64,000 nt of DNA from Caballeronia choica (GCF_001544535.1 NZ_FCON02000028.1:1-64000), one strand, 5' to 3'. Shown: positions 1 to 8,562, numbered from the stretch's first letter. Notes: a model not told the origin generated them from the sequence alone. A program made the numbers and translations.

Positions 1-97
1 AACGTTCTCGAAGAAGATCAAATGTCCGCAACTGGTACAGTGAAACGTCTTCATCGCGGACGAGTCGTGAACGATGTCGAGGCGATCGTGAAAATCA

Positions 98-904
98 TCA
101 GCCAGGCTCGCATATCACCTTGAATTCGACTAAGGCCGCGTCTCCGAACGTCATACTGATCGGGACGTCCGTCGCATCGCGGCCACGTGCCATGAGCACG
201 CGGCCGGTACGCGGTGCGTTATTGCGAGGATCGAAGGTCTGCCACGCGCCTCCGAGGTACGCCTCGAACCATGCACAGAAATCCTGGGCCGCGTAAGGCG
301 GGGGAAGGTTGACGTCGCTGATATAGCCTGTGCAGTATCGCGCGGGAATATTCATGGCCCGGCACAGTGCGACCGCCAAGTGAGTGAAATCGCGACACAC
401 GCCGATACCTTCCTGGTGGGCTTCGAACGCCGTCCTGGTAGGGCGTGCCTTTTTGTAGTCAAACTTGATATGGGCGTGAACGTAGTCACAGATCGCGAGG
501 ACCCGGGCGCGCCCTTGAGGAAGGCTGCCGAACCGCTCCCACGCTATGTTCGATAGCAGGTCCGTTTCGCAGTAGCGACTGCCTAACAGGAACTGAAGGC
601 AGTCGTCGGGGAGCTCCTCAACGGAATGCTGATGGCCGTCAGCAGGATAGGTTTCCGGGGTGCCAGGAACCTCGAGCACCCCTTCGGTGGCGACCCGCAA
701 AGATCCATGAGAAGGCGTGACAATGCGGGTGCACAGGTTGCCAAACGCATCATAATAGTGCGTGAACGCCAATGGCGGGTCGAACGAAATGCGGTCGGCC
801 ATGACGACTTTGTCCGCCACCGATGGATGCGTGTTCAACATGAGCACCGCCGGTGTCGCATGCGGACAGGAATAGGTCAACTGGAAGCCAACGTGGAGTT
901 TCAT
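98..904 (-). CDS. transglutaminase-like domain protein
   Basis: A 268-aa protein of the bacterial transglutaminase-like (cysteine-protease fold) family. The N-terminal ~100 residues match the bacterial N-terminal beta region of this family. The core holds the nucleophile motif GVCRDFTHLAVALCRAMNIP with Cys170, then DFCAWFEAYLGG and TFDPRNN with Asp225. The residue aligned with the catalytic His of classical members is Cys210 here, so peptidase or transglutaminase activity is uncertain; I recall family members with Ala or Ser at this point, so the change may not be unique. Length is normal for the family. It stands alone, convergent with nothing clear at the left edge. Function unknown beyond the fold. 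Confidence 0.85.
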   Translation of the reverse strand: MKLHVGFQLTYSCPHATPAVLMLNTHPSVADKVVMADRISFDPPLAFTHYYDAFGNLCTRIVTPSHGSLRVATEGVLEVPGTPETYPADGHQHSVEELPDDCLQFLLGSRYCETDLLSNIAWERFGSLPQGRARVLAICDYVHAHIKFDYKKARPTRTAFEAHQEGIGVCRDFTHLAVALCRAMNIPARYCTGYISDVNLPPPYAAQDFCAWFEAYLGGAWQTFDPRNNAPRTGRVLMARGRDATDVPISMTFGDAALVEFKVICEPG

Positions 905-972
905 GTAACAGGCACTCGATGCTGTGGGTCAAATTGGACGTCCGGTTCTTCCGCGGGTCCGACGGTGATGCG

Positions 973-1305
973 TCAGTAACGCTCGGTGTTCCGACTATTT
1001 TTCTGGACTCGGTTTTTCCACTCTCTCTCGGTATTCCTTCGGGCCGGATTCGAACCGCTGTTCGACCACAGTACGCCTATCAAAAAACTTGCGACAGCGA
1101 CGAGCGCCAAGGTGCCGAGGGAATTTCCGGTGCCTCTGTCCCGGACAACTGTTGCGGCGTCAGCATGAAGTTGCTGCGCCTTGCCGCCCACTTCACGCGC
1201 TCTGCTCTTAAGCTGCGTCGAGGTGTTGCCCAAGGGGTCGCCTGCCGCGTCGTGCACTTTGCCAGCGACTTTCTGAACCGCTCCTCGTGCTTTCTCGGTA
1301 TCCGT
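973..1305 (-). CDS. CsbD-like stress protein, start codon reads ACG
   Basis: The frame encodes DTEKARGAVQKVAGKVHDAA near its start, the conserved opening of CsbD-family stress proteins, followed by a basic/Ala-rich helix and a membrane segment (about residues 63-80, SLGTLALVAVASFLIGVLW). The usual Met precedes DTEKARG, but that codon is ACG at 1305-1303. An AAGGA Shine-Dalgarno lies 7 nt upstream of it, exactly where it should be for this start. The frame stays open to an ATG at 1464, but the extra 53 residues are Pro/Arg-rich and unlike CsbD. So either ACG is used inefficiently, or the start has mutated and the gene is weak or dead, or the base is a sequence error. About 110 aa from ACG. Confidence 0.65.
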   Translation of the reverse strand, partial: TDTEKARGAVQKVAGKVHDAAGDPLGNTSTQLKSRAREVGGKAQQLHADAATVVRDRGTGNSLGTLALVAVASFLIGVLWSNSGSNPARRNTEREWKNRVQKNSRNTERY

Positions 1306-1750
1306 TGCTTTTTCCTTTTGCAGGATGAGGGTGCCCGCAGGGGACGGTCGCGGTGTTCGCCTCAAGCTATGTGTTGGGGGCGAGGAAAGAGCGGACGACC
1401 TGGGCACGGGATAAAACTCGACAACGTGACGAACAACGGTCGATCTAACCGGGATCGGGAGCATCTCTGAAGGAAATCTTGCTCTAAATTTAATACCGAG
1501 TTTTGCGCTTTTGTGGCTCGGACGGCATCAGAGCGGTGGTGCAAAAATGACCACCGCTCGCTTGGCCATCGCGCTCGCTCTGCCCGTGCGGAGCCGATCG
1601 TCGCATTCGCGCCGCTCAGCCACATGCTCATAAACCGTTTCTTCATCGTCCAAAGGTTTTCATGTCGACTCCAATTAAAGGGGCGCCGGGAAGTCCACGA
1701 AAGTGTGCTTGTCGGCGCCCACGCTTCCTACAGGGCTTCACAGGAGGGAC
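1306..1750. other. no recognisable gene
   Basis: About 445 bases between the CsbD-like gene and the DUF2382 remnant. Short open frames on both strands have no recognisable domain, no good ribosome site and arginine/serine-rich composition typical of shadows. No repeat or RNA was recognised. Confidence 0.4.
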
Positions 1751-1920
1751 TTAACCCAGGCTTCCCGCGCTTCGGACCTCCGCGGGCAGGTCGCCATCGA
1801 CCCGCTCGACTTCGACCTCGGTACCGTGCAGGGTCTCATTGATCGTCTCCGTACGTTCGGTCGCCTGACGGCCTACAACAACTTCTTCAATCACATGGGC
1901 AGTCTTGGCCACGGGAATGC
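1751..1920 (-). pseudogene. DUF2382 (YsnF/AvaK-type) C-terminal remnant
   Basis: The minus-strand frame ends with VAKTAHVIEEVVVGRQATER followed by TETINETLHGTEVEVER. This fits the repeated valine/glutamate-rich C-terminal module of DUF2382 stress proteins, which usually follow a PRC-barrel or YsnF domain and total about 150-300 aa. Only about 55 residues are present. Upstream of SIPVAKTA the reading enters the 5' region of the RES gene, which runs the other way, so the N-terminal part is missing. It is probably the tail of a gene cut by a deletion or rearrangement near 1920. Confidence 0.55.
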
Positions 1921-1923
1921 TCG

Positions 1924-2385
1924 CTGACGATCTTCCGAATCGCTGACAGTCGCCATCCCGTCTGGCGCGGAACGGGCGCAATGCTAGTCGGTGGCCGGTT
2001 CAACAGTCCAGGTCGCCCGGTCATCCATGGCGCGTTGAACTTCGCTGGCGCGATGCTCGAAGTTCTCCTCCACGCGCGCATCGGCAAAGTACCACGCCAC
2101 CACGTCTACGTAGAGGCGACGGTGCCCGATGGCGTTGACATCGAGCGCGTCGAAGCAGATGAGTTGCCCGCAGGATGGGATGGAACGGACGCCAGGATCG
2201 CGCGCCAGGTTGGAGATCGTTGGCTCGAGGAGGCGCGGTCAGCTGTGCTGCTGGTTCCCTCAGTGGTCGCACGCGCCGAGCGGAATGTTCTCGTGAATCC
2301 GACGCATCCCGACGCTTCGGGATTCGTCGTTTCCGAGCAGCGCCCAGTTGTCTGGGATCGGCGGCTGTTTTCGAACGGCAAGTAG
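1924..2385 (+). pseudogene. RES-domain (NAD-degrading toxin-type) protein, 5' end lost
   Basis: The translation TIFRIADSRHPVW, GGRFNSPGRPVIHGA, AMLEVLLHA, EARSAVLLVPSVVARAERN, NPTHPD and WDRRLF follows the RES family from end to end (RES toxins of Xre/MbcA-RES pairs degrade NAD+). The family's Arg (in FRI), Glu (in LEVL) and Ser (in ARSAV) are all present. The frame is open back to a stop at 1840-1842, but it holds no ATG, GTG or TTG before ATG 1981, and starting there would drop the Arg. CTG 1924 is the only near-start. No antitoxin gene precedes it; the DUF2382 tail lies there instead. It is either dead, or uses a rare start. Confidence 0.7.
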
Positions 2386-2982
2386 TTCAGCGGTTCTGTA
2401 TAAGCCCCGTCACATCAATTTGTTTCCGCGGGGAAAGTATGGAACCGTGAAGTGCCTTCTTGTGATCGACGAATGCGGCTGAAATAATCGTCCCGCATGT
2501 TCGCTCAACGGGCATGCATGAGTTCCCTGGACCGCAATCCGGTACGCAGCTGACGCGTCACACCTCGAACAGACGGCATCGCCGAACGACAGCCCCGTGA
2601 ATATCGCCAGTCCTGCCAAGACAAGCTGAGCGAATCCCGCGGTCGATCGGCGCAAAGCAGGCGCGCCGCAAAGGATGGGGCAACGCATACCTGCGCGGAA
2701 CACAAGAGGTGGAACCGAGAGCCGGTGGGCGCGCGGCGGTTGAATGCCGCGCGCGTCAACGGAAAGAAGTCAGCGGGTCGAATTCGATCGTGAAGACCAT
2801 TTACCACAACGTCGACGCGCGCGCAAACATGCGCCGGACAAGTGGTCAACGCGTGGCAAACCTTCCCCTTAACTGAAAGTGTCCGGATTTGCTACGGTCG
2901 CGGTGACCACCATGCCGTTTACCGGAACAGGGTGACAGGTGTTTATCCAAAAATGGACCGTCTAAACGTTCCCGAACAAGTC
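2386..2982. other. no confident gene
   Basis: About 600 bases between the RES gene and yqhD. A minus-strand frame at 2410-2703 has a hydrophobic stretch (FAQLVLAGLAIFTGLSFG) followed by Cys residues, which could hint at a small exported protein. It lacks a clear ribosome site and I do not recognise it. Nothing else was supported. Confidence 0.3.
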
Positions 2983-4137
2983 ATGCAAAATTTCACTTTC
3001 CACAATCCGACCAGAATCCTATTCGGCGAAGGCCAAATCAAAGCACTTGACGCTCACGTGCCGTGCGAGGCACGCGTTCTGATCACCTTCGGCGGCGGGA
3101 GCATCAAGAGCAACGGCGTGCTCGCGCAAGTGCAGGCGGCGCTTGGTCATCGGGCGTGGTTTGTGTTCGGTGGCATCGAACCGAATCCGACCTACGAAAC
3201 CTTGATGGAAGCGGTTGCGCTCGCGCGCGACAAGAAGGTCGACTTTCTCCTTGCAGTCCGCGGCGGCTCGGTGATCGACGGTACGAAGTTCATCGCGGCA
3301 GCGCTGAAATTCGACGGCGAACCGTGGGACATCCTGGCAAAGCAGGCCGAGGTGCACGACGCGGTGCCTTTCGGAAGCGTCTTGACGCTGCCAGCCACCG
3401 GCGCGGAAATGAACAGTGGCGGAGTCATCAGCTACCGCGCGAGGGGCGACAAATTGCCGTTCCGCAGCGAGGCGACCTATCCGCGCTTTTCGGTGCTGGA
3501 CCCGACGACGACCTATTCGTTGCCACCGCGGCAGATCGCCAACGGTGTGGTCGATGCGTTCGTGCATATCGTCGAGCAATATCTGACCTACCCTGTCGAT
3601 GCAAGGGTCCAGGACCGCTTCGCAGAAGGGCTGCTCGTCACGCTGACCGAAATCGGCCCGCAAGCGCTCGCCGAACCACACAACTACGACGTGCGAGCAA
3701 ACCTGATGTGGACGGCGACGCTGGCGCTGAATGGCCTGATCGGTGCAGGCGTTCCGCAGGACTGGGCGACGCATATGCTCGGCCACGAGATCACCGCGTT
3801 GCACGGACTCGATCACGCTCAAACGCTTGCGATCGTGCTGCCGGCGATGCTGAGCGTGCGCCGCGAGCAGAAGCGCGCGAAGCTGCTGCAGTACGCGGAG
3901 CGCGTATGGGGCATCGTGCAAGGCACTGAAGCCGAACGCATCACCGCAGCGATCACGGCGACGCGCGTGTTCTTCGAGCGGATGTCGGTCGGGACTCGAT
4001 TGCGCGACTATCAGATCGGCGGCAGCTCCATTGGCACATTGATGGCAAAACTTGAGGAGCACGGCATGACAGCGCTGGGCGAGCACGGCGACGTGACGCC
4101 CGAGGTCAGCCGCCGGGTTTATCAGCTTGCGGTTTGA
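2983..4137 (+). CDS. yqhD: NADPH-dependent aldehyde reductase / iron-type alcohol dehydrogenase (YqhD)
   Basis: A 384-aa class III (iron-type) alcohol dehydrogenase very like E. coli YqhD, which reduces short-chain and lipid-peroxidation aldehydes with NADPH. Start at MQNFTFHNPTRILFGEG, matching MNNFNLHTPTRILFGKG of YqhD; the frame is open further upstream without support. The second coenzyme motif, normally GGGSxxDGTKF, reads RGGSVIDGTKF here (CGC for GGC). The metal ligands look intact: Asp and His in DAFVHIVEQYL, His in HMLGHE and HGLDHAQTLA. The gene lies 42 bp before a beta-hydroxyacid dehydrogenase on the same strand and is likely co-transcribed with it, suggesting aldehyde or hydroxyacid detoxification. 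Confidence 0.93.
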   Translation: MQNFTFHNPTRILFGEGQIKALDAHVPCEARVLITFGGGSIKSNGVLAQVQAALGHRAWFVFGGIEPNPTYETLMEAVALARDKKVDFLLAVRGGSVIDGTKFIAAALKFDGEPWDILAKQAEVHDAVPFGSVLTLPATGAEMNSGGVISYRARGDKLPFRSEATYPRFSVLDPTTTYSLPPRQIANGVVDAFVHIVEQYLTYPVDARVQDRFAEGLLVTLTEIGPQALAEPHNYDVRANLMWTATLALNGLIGAGVPQDWATHMLGHEITALHGLDHAQTLAIVLPAMLSVRREQKRAKLLQYAERVWGIVQGTEAERITAAITATRVFFERMSVGTRLRDYQIGGSSIGTLMAKLEEHGMTALGEHGDVTPEVSRRVYQLAV

Positions 4138-4179
4138 GCACCGTTTGCTCCATTTATCCGCTTCATTCGGAGATTGATC

Positions 4180-5073
4180 ATGCAGATTGGATTTATCGGA
4201 CTCGGTTCCATGGGCGCGGCGATTGCGATGAACCTCGTCAAGTCCGGGAACGATGTTCACGTTTTCAACCGTAACCCTTTACGTGCGGAACCGCTGCGCG
4301 AAGCCGGCGCTATCGTCGCGGCAAGTCCCGCGCAGGCCGCCCGTTCGGCCGACGTTGTGTTCACGATGGTGGCCGACGATGACGCACTCACATCGGTCAC
4401 GTTCGGCGATGCGGGCATTCTCGTGGGCCTCAGACCCGGCGCGCTTCATGTCTCGATGAGTACGATCGGCGTCGCCACGGCACAGGATGTCGCGCTCGCG
4501 CATCGCGAAGCCGGCCTGGGATTCGTGTCCGCGCTGGTGTTCGGCCGACCCGACGCAGCGGCCGCACGCAAGCTGTTCATCATGGCCGCCGGCGCGGACG
4601 AGCATCTGAGCGTTGCGGTGCCGCTGCTCGAGCAGCTCGGGCAGTCGGTCGGTATCGTCGGTCCCGACCCGTCGCACGCGAACCTCGTGAAGCTCATCGG
4701 CAATTTCATGCTATCGGTGATCATCGAAACGTTGGGAGAGGCATGCGCCGTTGCGGGCAAGGCAGGGATCGACCCGATGCACCTCGTCGAGCTGCTGACG
4801 AGCGCGAACTTCAACGCGCCGCCTTACAAGATCTACGGTCAGTTGATTGCGTCGCAGCGCTTTCAACCCGCTGGCTTTTCACTGCCGCTCGGTCAAAAAG
4901 ACAATCGCCTGATGCGCGCCGCCGCCGACGCGCTCAGTGTTCCGCTGCCCCTCGCGAGCCTCGTTCACAATCGTTTCCTTGCGTTGCGCGCGCAAGGTAT
5001 TGGTGCTGAGCACGATTGGTCGCCGGTCGCGCTTTGTGCGCTGGACGAAGCAGGAGTGCTCAAGCAGCGTTGA
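4180..5073 (+). CDS. NAD(P)-dependent beta-hydroxyacid dehydrogenase (3-hydroxyisobutyrate dehydrogenase family)
   Basis: A 297-aa enzyme with an N-terminal Rossmann fold (GFIGLGSMGAAIAMNLVKSG, then HVFNRNP, where Arg after the second strand suggests NADPH) and the all-helical C-terminal domain of this family. The active-site Lys sits in NLVKLIGNF. The usual substrate-binding motif DAPVSGG is here SALVFGRPDA, so the substrate may differ from 3-hydroxyisobutyrate; glyoxylate/succinic-semialdehyde reductases and imine reductases share this layout. ATG 4180 is chosen because GGAG lies just upstream; the frame also allows TTG 4174. It follows yqhD closely. Confidence 0.88.
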   Translation: MQIGFIGLGSMGAAIAMNLVKSGNDVHVFNRNPLRAEPLREAGAIVAASPAQAARSADVVFTMVADDDALTSVTFGDAGILVGLRPGALHVSMSTIGVATAQDVALAHREAGLGFVSALVFGRPDAAAARKLFIMAAGADEHLSVAVPLLEQLGQSVGIVGPDPSHANLVKLIGNFMLSVIIETLGEACAVAGKAGIDPMHLVELLTSANFNAPPYKIYGQLIASQRFQPAGFSLPLGQKDNRLMRAAADALSVPLPLASLVHNRFLALRAQGIGAEHDWSPVALCALDEAGVLKQR

Positions 5074-5274
5074 AACGCCACGGATGCGCAGTACGGTATA
5101 TCCAGCCGGCCGACATTTCTGGTGACGCCTTATATCGCGCCGCGAGATCGAGCGACGCCACCGTCCTCCTGTGAGGTCGCTCGTTATCGGGCAAGCTTCC
5201 GCGAACGCTCGACCCAAATTCCGTTGGGCTCGCCAGGATATCCAGCGTAGTCAGTCACACACGAAAAGGTCGGT

Positions 5275-5595
5275 ATGTGCAAATCCATTTTCCAACTCGC
5301 CCAATATTCGAGCCCCGCATTTCTGGCTTTGGCCCATGTCATCGAAATGGCCATCCGCGAGGGGGCGTATGGAGCCGGGGACAGGCTACCTTCGCAGCGA
5401 ATGTTGGCCGATTTGCTGGGCCTGCACGTAAATACAGTTTGCCGGGCTTTGCGGGAAACCCGGCGACGTGGCCTCACGAGCGGTAACAGGCGCAAGGAAC
5501 GCGGCTACTTGGAGCTACCACGTCGTGCTGATTCGCCAAATACGGTGCCGGGCCCCAAAGCCGCGCTGCGCCCGTTCCGTGGATTCAGCGCGTGA
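5275..5595 (+). pseudogene. GntR-type winged-helix protein, regulator remnant without effector domain
   Basis: 106 aa. Residues ~15-75 form a GntR winged helix: IEMAIREGAYGAGDRLPSQR, then MLADLLGLHVNTVCRALRE. GntR proteins carry a further 150-400-residue effector domain (aminotransferase-like in MocR, FCD or UTRA in others), absent here. After the wing, RGLTSGNRRKERGYLEL, the frame trails into a Pro/Arg-rich tail and stops. The last 11 bp overlap the convergent threonine aldolase gene. Most likely the 5' remnant of a longer regulator; a working stand-alone DNA-binding protein cannot be excluded. Confidence 0.5.
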
Positions 5596-6589
5596 AGTAT
5601 TGCTGCACTGATGCCACAAAGGTATCGATGTCGGCCCGCGTGACGTCCATGTGTGTGACGAAGCGCGATGCGTAGAGCATTTGCGTCAGGATTCCGCGCT
5701 CCTTGAGCCACGCTTCGAGCGGCGCGCAGTGTTCCTGCGGAAACTCGGCGAAGACCATGTTCGTCGCATGCGACTGAACCTTTACCTGCTCGATTTGCTC
5801 CAGCCGCTCCGCGAGATGCGCAGCGTTTGCATGATCTTCTGCGAGACGTGCAACGTTGTGTTCGAGCGCGTAGAGGCACGCAGCGGCGAGCAGCCCGGAC
5901 TGCCGCATGCCGCCGCCCAGTACTTTGCGCCAGCGATGAGCGTTGTCGATAAGCGCCTTGCTGCCGACCAGAACGGATCCGACGGGCGCGCCGAGTCCCT
6001 TCGAGAAACAGATCGAAATCGAATCGAACGGCGCACACAGCGCTGCAATCGATTGCGCCGATGCGACGGCCGCGTTGCACGCGCGCGCGCCATCGAGGTG
6101 GGTCGTGAGCCCCCGACTGCGCGCCAGTTGCACCGCATCGGTCACGTAGCCAGCCGGGAGCACCTTGCCGCCGATGGTGTTCTCCAGCGCGAGCAGTCGC
6201 GTGCGTGCGAAGTGGTCGTCGATCGGCTTGATCGCCGCGCCGATCTTGGCGAGCGGCAAAGAGCCGTCAGGCGCATTCTCGATCGGTTGAGGCTGAATGC
6301 TGCCGAGCACCGCTGCGCCGCCGCCTTCGTACCTATAGGTATGGGCAAGCTGGCCGACGATGTATTCGTCGCCGCGCCCACAATGGGCCATCAGGGCTGC
6401 CAGGTTGCTCTGCGTGCCGCTCGGAAAGAAGAGGCCGGCTTCCTTGTCGGCACGCTCGGCCGTCGCCGCCTGAAGGCGCAACACGGTCGGGTCGTCGCCC
6501 CAAACGTCGTCGCCTGTCTGCGCGGCCGTCATGGACGCGAGCATCGCCGGAGTCGGACGGGTGACGGTATCGCTGCGCAAATCGATCAT
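5585..6589 (-). CDS. ltaE: low-specificity L-threonine aldolase
   Basis: A 334-aa fold-type I PLP enzyme that cleaves L-threonine or L-allo-threonine to glycine and acetaldehyde. Start MIDLRSDTVTRPTPAML is the family's conserved opening; the frame is open further upstream but that extension is not family-like. The ribosome site AGGAA lies before the ATG. The PLP Lys is in CFSKGLGAPVGS, the Asp/His contact in THLDGARACNAAV, and GTQSNL in the cofactor-phosphate region. Length is normal. It converges on the GntR remnant at its 3' end. Confidence 0.93.
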   Translation of the reverse strand: MIDLRSDTVTRPTPAMLASMTAAQTGDDVWGDDPTVLRLQAATAERADKEAGLFFPSGTQSNLAALMAHCGRGDEYIVGQLAHTYRYEGGGAAVLGSIQPQPIENAPDGSLPLAKIGAAIKPIDDHFARTRLLALENTIGGKVLPAGYVTDAVQLARSRGLTTHLDGARACNAAVASAQSIAALCAPFDSISICFSKGLGAPVGSVLVGSKALIDNAHRWRKVLGGGMRQSGLLAAACLYALEHNVARLAEDHANAAHLAERLEQIEQVKVQSHATNMVFAEFPQEHCAPLEAWLKERGILTQMLYASRFVTHMDVTRADIDTFVASVQQYFTR

Positions 6590-6840
6590 GTGAGAGTTCC
6601 TGCGTGGGTTAACGGCACTCCGCAACGACTCGAATGGCCCGCGCGGCATCTTGGTTGATGAATCCGCAAAAGTATATCCAGTCACGGTTACTGTGGCCTG
6701 CCGAGTCGCACGATACCGCTGCAAACGTGTTGCCTGATCGGCGATTTCTATCGGATGGTTGGGCCCTTTTCGATTTTTTCCGATCAGACGAAATTTGCTT
6801 CGGCATCGGTTCGCTCGACGTCCCCGCACTCGCGATCATC

Positions 6841-7164
6841 CTATGACCGAAGCGCGGCTTGTCGATCATCTTGGGCGCGAGCGTGAACGGATACGCGTCG
6901 GCGAAGCCGAGGCTGCGGTTCACTCTGTTCAGCGCGTAGCGCCTTGGCGGCTAGCTTGGCCGTCGTCAGCCAGTCGGCAGAGCGTCGGTGACGATCAAGC
7001 CATCGGCGTGCATCTTCGATCGGAAAGTCCGCGTGAGGCCAGCTGCCTTCAAAATAGCAGGCACCCAGGCAGCCGCAGGTGAGCCAACACAACAGCCGGG
7101 GCCGATCCTCGCGATCAAAATCGAGATAACCATGGTCCATCTCGGTGCTCGCCGTACAACGCAT
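6841..7164 (-). CDS. hypothetical protein
   Basis: A 107-aa frame starting MRCTASTEMDHGYLDFDRED, with a Cys/Trp-rich middle (RLLCWLTCGCLGACYFEGSW) and a basic tail. I do not recognise the family. Composition in the first 70 residues is more protein-like than the opposite-strand frames. There is no obvious ribosome site and the codons of the tail look like a shadow. It sits alone between ltaE and hup. Confidence 0.25.
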   Translation of the reverse strand: MRCTASTEMDHGYLDFDREDRPRLLCWLTCGCLGACYFEGSWPHADFPIEDARRWLDRHRRSADWLTTAKLAAKALRAEQSEPQPRLRRRVSVHARAQDDRQAALRS

Positions 7165-7412
7165 GACACCCTGATGACGACAGCAGGTCAGGACCGGGCG
7201 TGCGGACACATGGTCGAGGGCTGTCTGTGTGGCGGCTCGAGTTCGAGGTGGGTTCGACTCGGCTGAAACGAGTCGGTGCGCTTTGCGTATAGTCGTGACC
7301 GCAAGGCCTCTTAGCTTCAACAGCGCGCCGATTTGCGCGCGGGCGGCTCGTCCGGTAAGGTAGCGGGCGCTGAGTGCACTCGGTCTAGATTTAATCTTTG
7401 CAAGGAGTCGCC

Positions 7413-7688
7413 ATGAACAAGCAGGAACTGATCGACGCGGTCGCATCGGACGTCGGGATCAGCAAGAGCGCGGCAGCCGATACAATAGACGCTGTGCTGG
7501 ACGCCGTGTCCAAAGCGGTCGCCGGCGGCGACAGTGTCCAGTTGATTGGATTTGGCACGTTCGCCACGGGCGAACGGTCTGCGCGCACGGGCCGCAATCC
7601 GCAGACGGGCGAGACGATCGAGATCGCCGCCGCCAAAACGGTGAAGTTCACCGCCGGCAAGGCGTTCAAGGACGCCGTGAATCAGTAA
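7413..7688 (+). CDS. hup: HU-family DNA-binding protein
   Basis: 91 aa. [20 protein letters not shown] opens the protein and [20 protein letters not shown] is the HU beta-arm signature, so this is an HU/IHF-type nucleoid protein that bends DNA as a dimer. AAGGAG lies 6 nt before ATG 7413, which decides the start over an upstream ATG in frame. The DNA-intercalating Pro is kept in RNPQTGE. It lies convergent with a small conserved-looking gene. As it differs from a typical housekeeping hupB context it may be an accessory paralogue. Confidence 0.95.
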   Translation: MNKQELIDAVASDVGISKSAAADTIDAVLDAVSKAVAGGDSVQLIGFGTFATGERSARTGRNPQTGETIEIAAAKTVKFTAGKAFKDAVNQ

Positions 7689-7716
7689 GCCTGTGGGATC
7701 GGCAAAGCCAGGCTGG

Positions 7717-7920
7717 CTAGAAATGCCGGCCGTCGAGCGGCAGCAGATTGATCCACTTGACGGCGGTGCGGCGCTCACGGCCATCGGCGTGAATCGAGCG
7801 AATCATCACTCGCTGTCCGCGTGCTTCGCCGAGAACTTCGGCGATGCGGTCCTGATAGCGCACGAGTGTGCCGCGCATTGGTTTGCGCTTGATGCGGCCG
7901 CGACCGAGGGAGGCAGGCAT
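7717..7920 (-). CDS. small basic hypothetical protein
   Basis: 67 aa, MPASLGRGRIKRKPMRGTLV and then RYQDRIAEVLGEARGQRVMI. The alternation of basic and hydrophobic residues reads like an SH3/KOW-like small beta barrel, but I do not recognise a named family. The composition is protein-like along the whole length. Convergent with hup, 28 bp apart. Function not assigned. Confidence 0.5.
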   Translation of the reverse strand: MPASLGRGRIKRKPMRGTLVRYQDRIAEVLGEARGQRVMIRSIHADGRERRTAVKWINLLPLDGRHF

Positions 7921-8162
7921 AGATGCGGCGGAAGGAATGCGATGACGTCCTTATGCCCAAGTACGCCCGGATCGCTGCCTGTACGCGCGTCGTTGGTTCG
8001 ATTATGTAGAGGAACTATGCCCGAATCAAATCGGGTGAATCAGCTGCGGCTGATCATCCCGCTAATAAGTGTTGCGATGCCAGTGGATGATATGGTGGAA
8101 GCGATGCGCGGAGGCGTCCGTTTCCGGCTGTTTAAAAGTTAAAACGCTAACAGGAGCGTGCG

Positions 8163-8438
8163 GTGAAAAGAAACGCCGAAAACAAGCTAAAGGTGGTCGC
8201 GGTACGGGTCGATCCTCAGATCGAGCAAAGGTTACGACTCTTGGCTGAAACAACGGGACGCAAGCAGTCGTTCTTCTTGCAACAGATGATCGAGAGCGGT
8301 ATCGGCGCGATGGAAAATACGTGGTTGCCGCCGGATCTTCTTTCGCAAGTCCAGAACGGCAGGTTACTGTTGCAGCAACAGGCGAGCGATGCGACTTCAG
8401 ACCTTTTTGGCGGCTTATACACCGACCAAGCAAGCTAA
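8163..8438 (+). CDS. ribbon-helix-helix (CopG/RelB-like) DNA-binding protein
   Basis: 91 aa starting at GTG 8163, with CAGGAG upstream. Residues ~9-50 fit a ribbon-helix-helix: LKVVAVRVDPQIEQRLRLLA as the ribbon and first helix and TGRKQSFFLQQMIESGI as the second. Such proteins are antitoxins or plasmid-type repressors. The C-terminal ~40 residues (WLPPDLLSQVQNGRLLLQQQ) could bind a toxin, but no toxin gene adjoins, so it is either an orphan antitoxin or a stand-alone regulator. Confidence 0.7.
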   Translation: MKRNAENKLKVVAVRVDPQIEQRLRLLAETTGRKQSFFLQQMIESGIGAMENTWLPPDLLSQVQNGRLLLQQQASDATSDLFGGLYTDQAS

Positions 8439-8451
8439 ATTAAAGAGACAC

Positions 8452-8562
8452 CTAAGACTTCGTCTGCGCATAGGCCAGTGCCGAGAAAATGCGCGCAACG
8501 CATGAAGCAAGATCGCCGCCGCTCTCGACGGTGCGAGACTCTCGCGCTTCGAGTATCTGCAT
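8452..8562 (-). CDS. possible 36-aa small protein or gene tail
   Basis: A short frame reading MQILEARESRTVESGGDLAS and ending FSALAYAQTKS. It is open upstream for a further ~15 codons without a start, bounded by a TAA. The sequence is protein-like, so it may be the 3' end of a lost gene. It is convergent with the ribbon-helix-helix gene, 13 bp apart. No family recognised. Confidence 0.2.
   Translation of the reverse strand: MQILEARESRTVESGGDLASCVARIFSALAYAQTKS

Noticed and set aside
1..123. Open frame on the plus strand from the left edge to a TGA at 121-123
   Set aside because: 41 codons without a recognisable family, overlapping the transglutaminase-like gene; chance in GC-rich DNA is likely.
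3019..4260. 413-codon minus-strand frame over yqhD
   Set aside because: His/Arg-rich shadow; yqhD on the plus strand is matched end to end.
5651..6658. 335-codon plus-strand frame over ltaE
   Set aside because: Shadow of a confident threonine aldolase; no family features.
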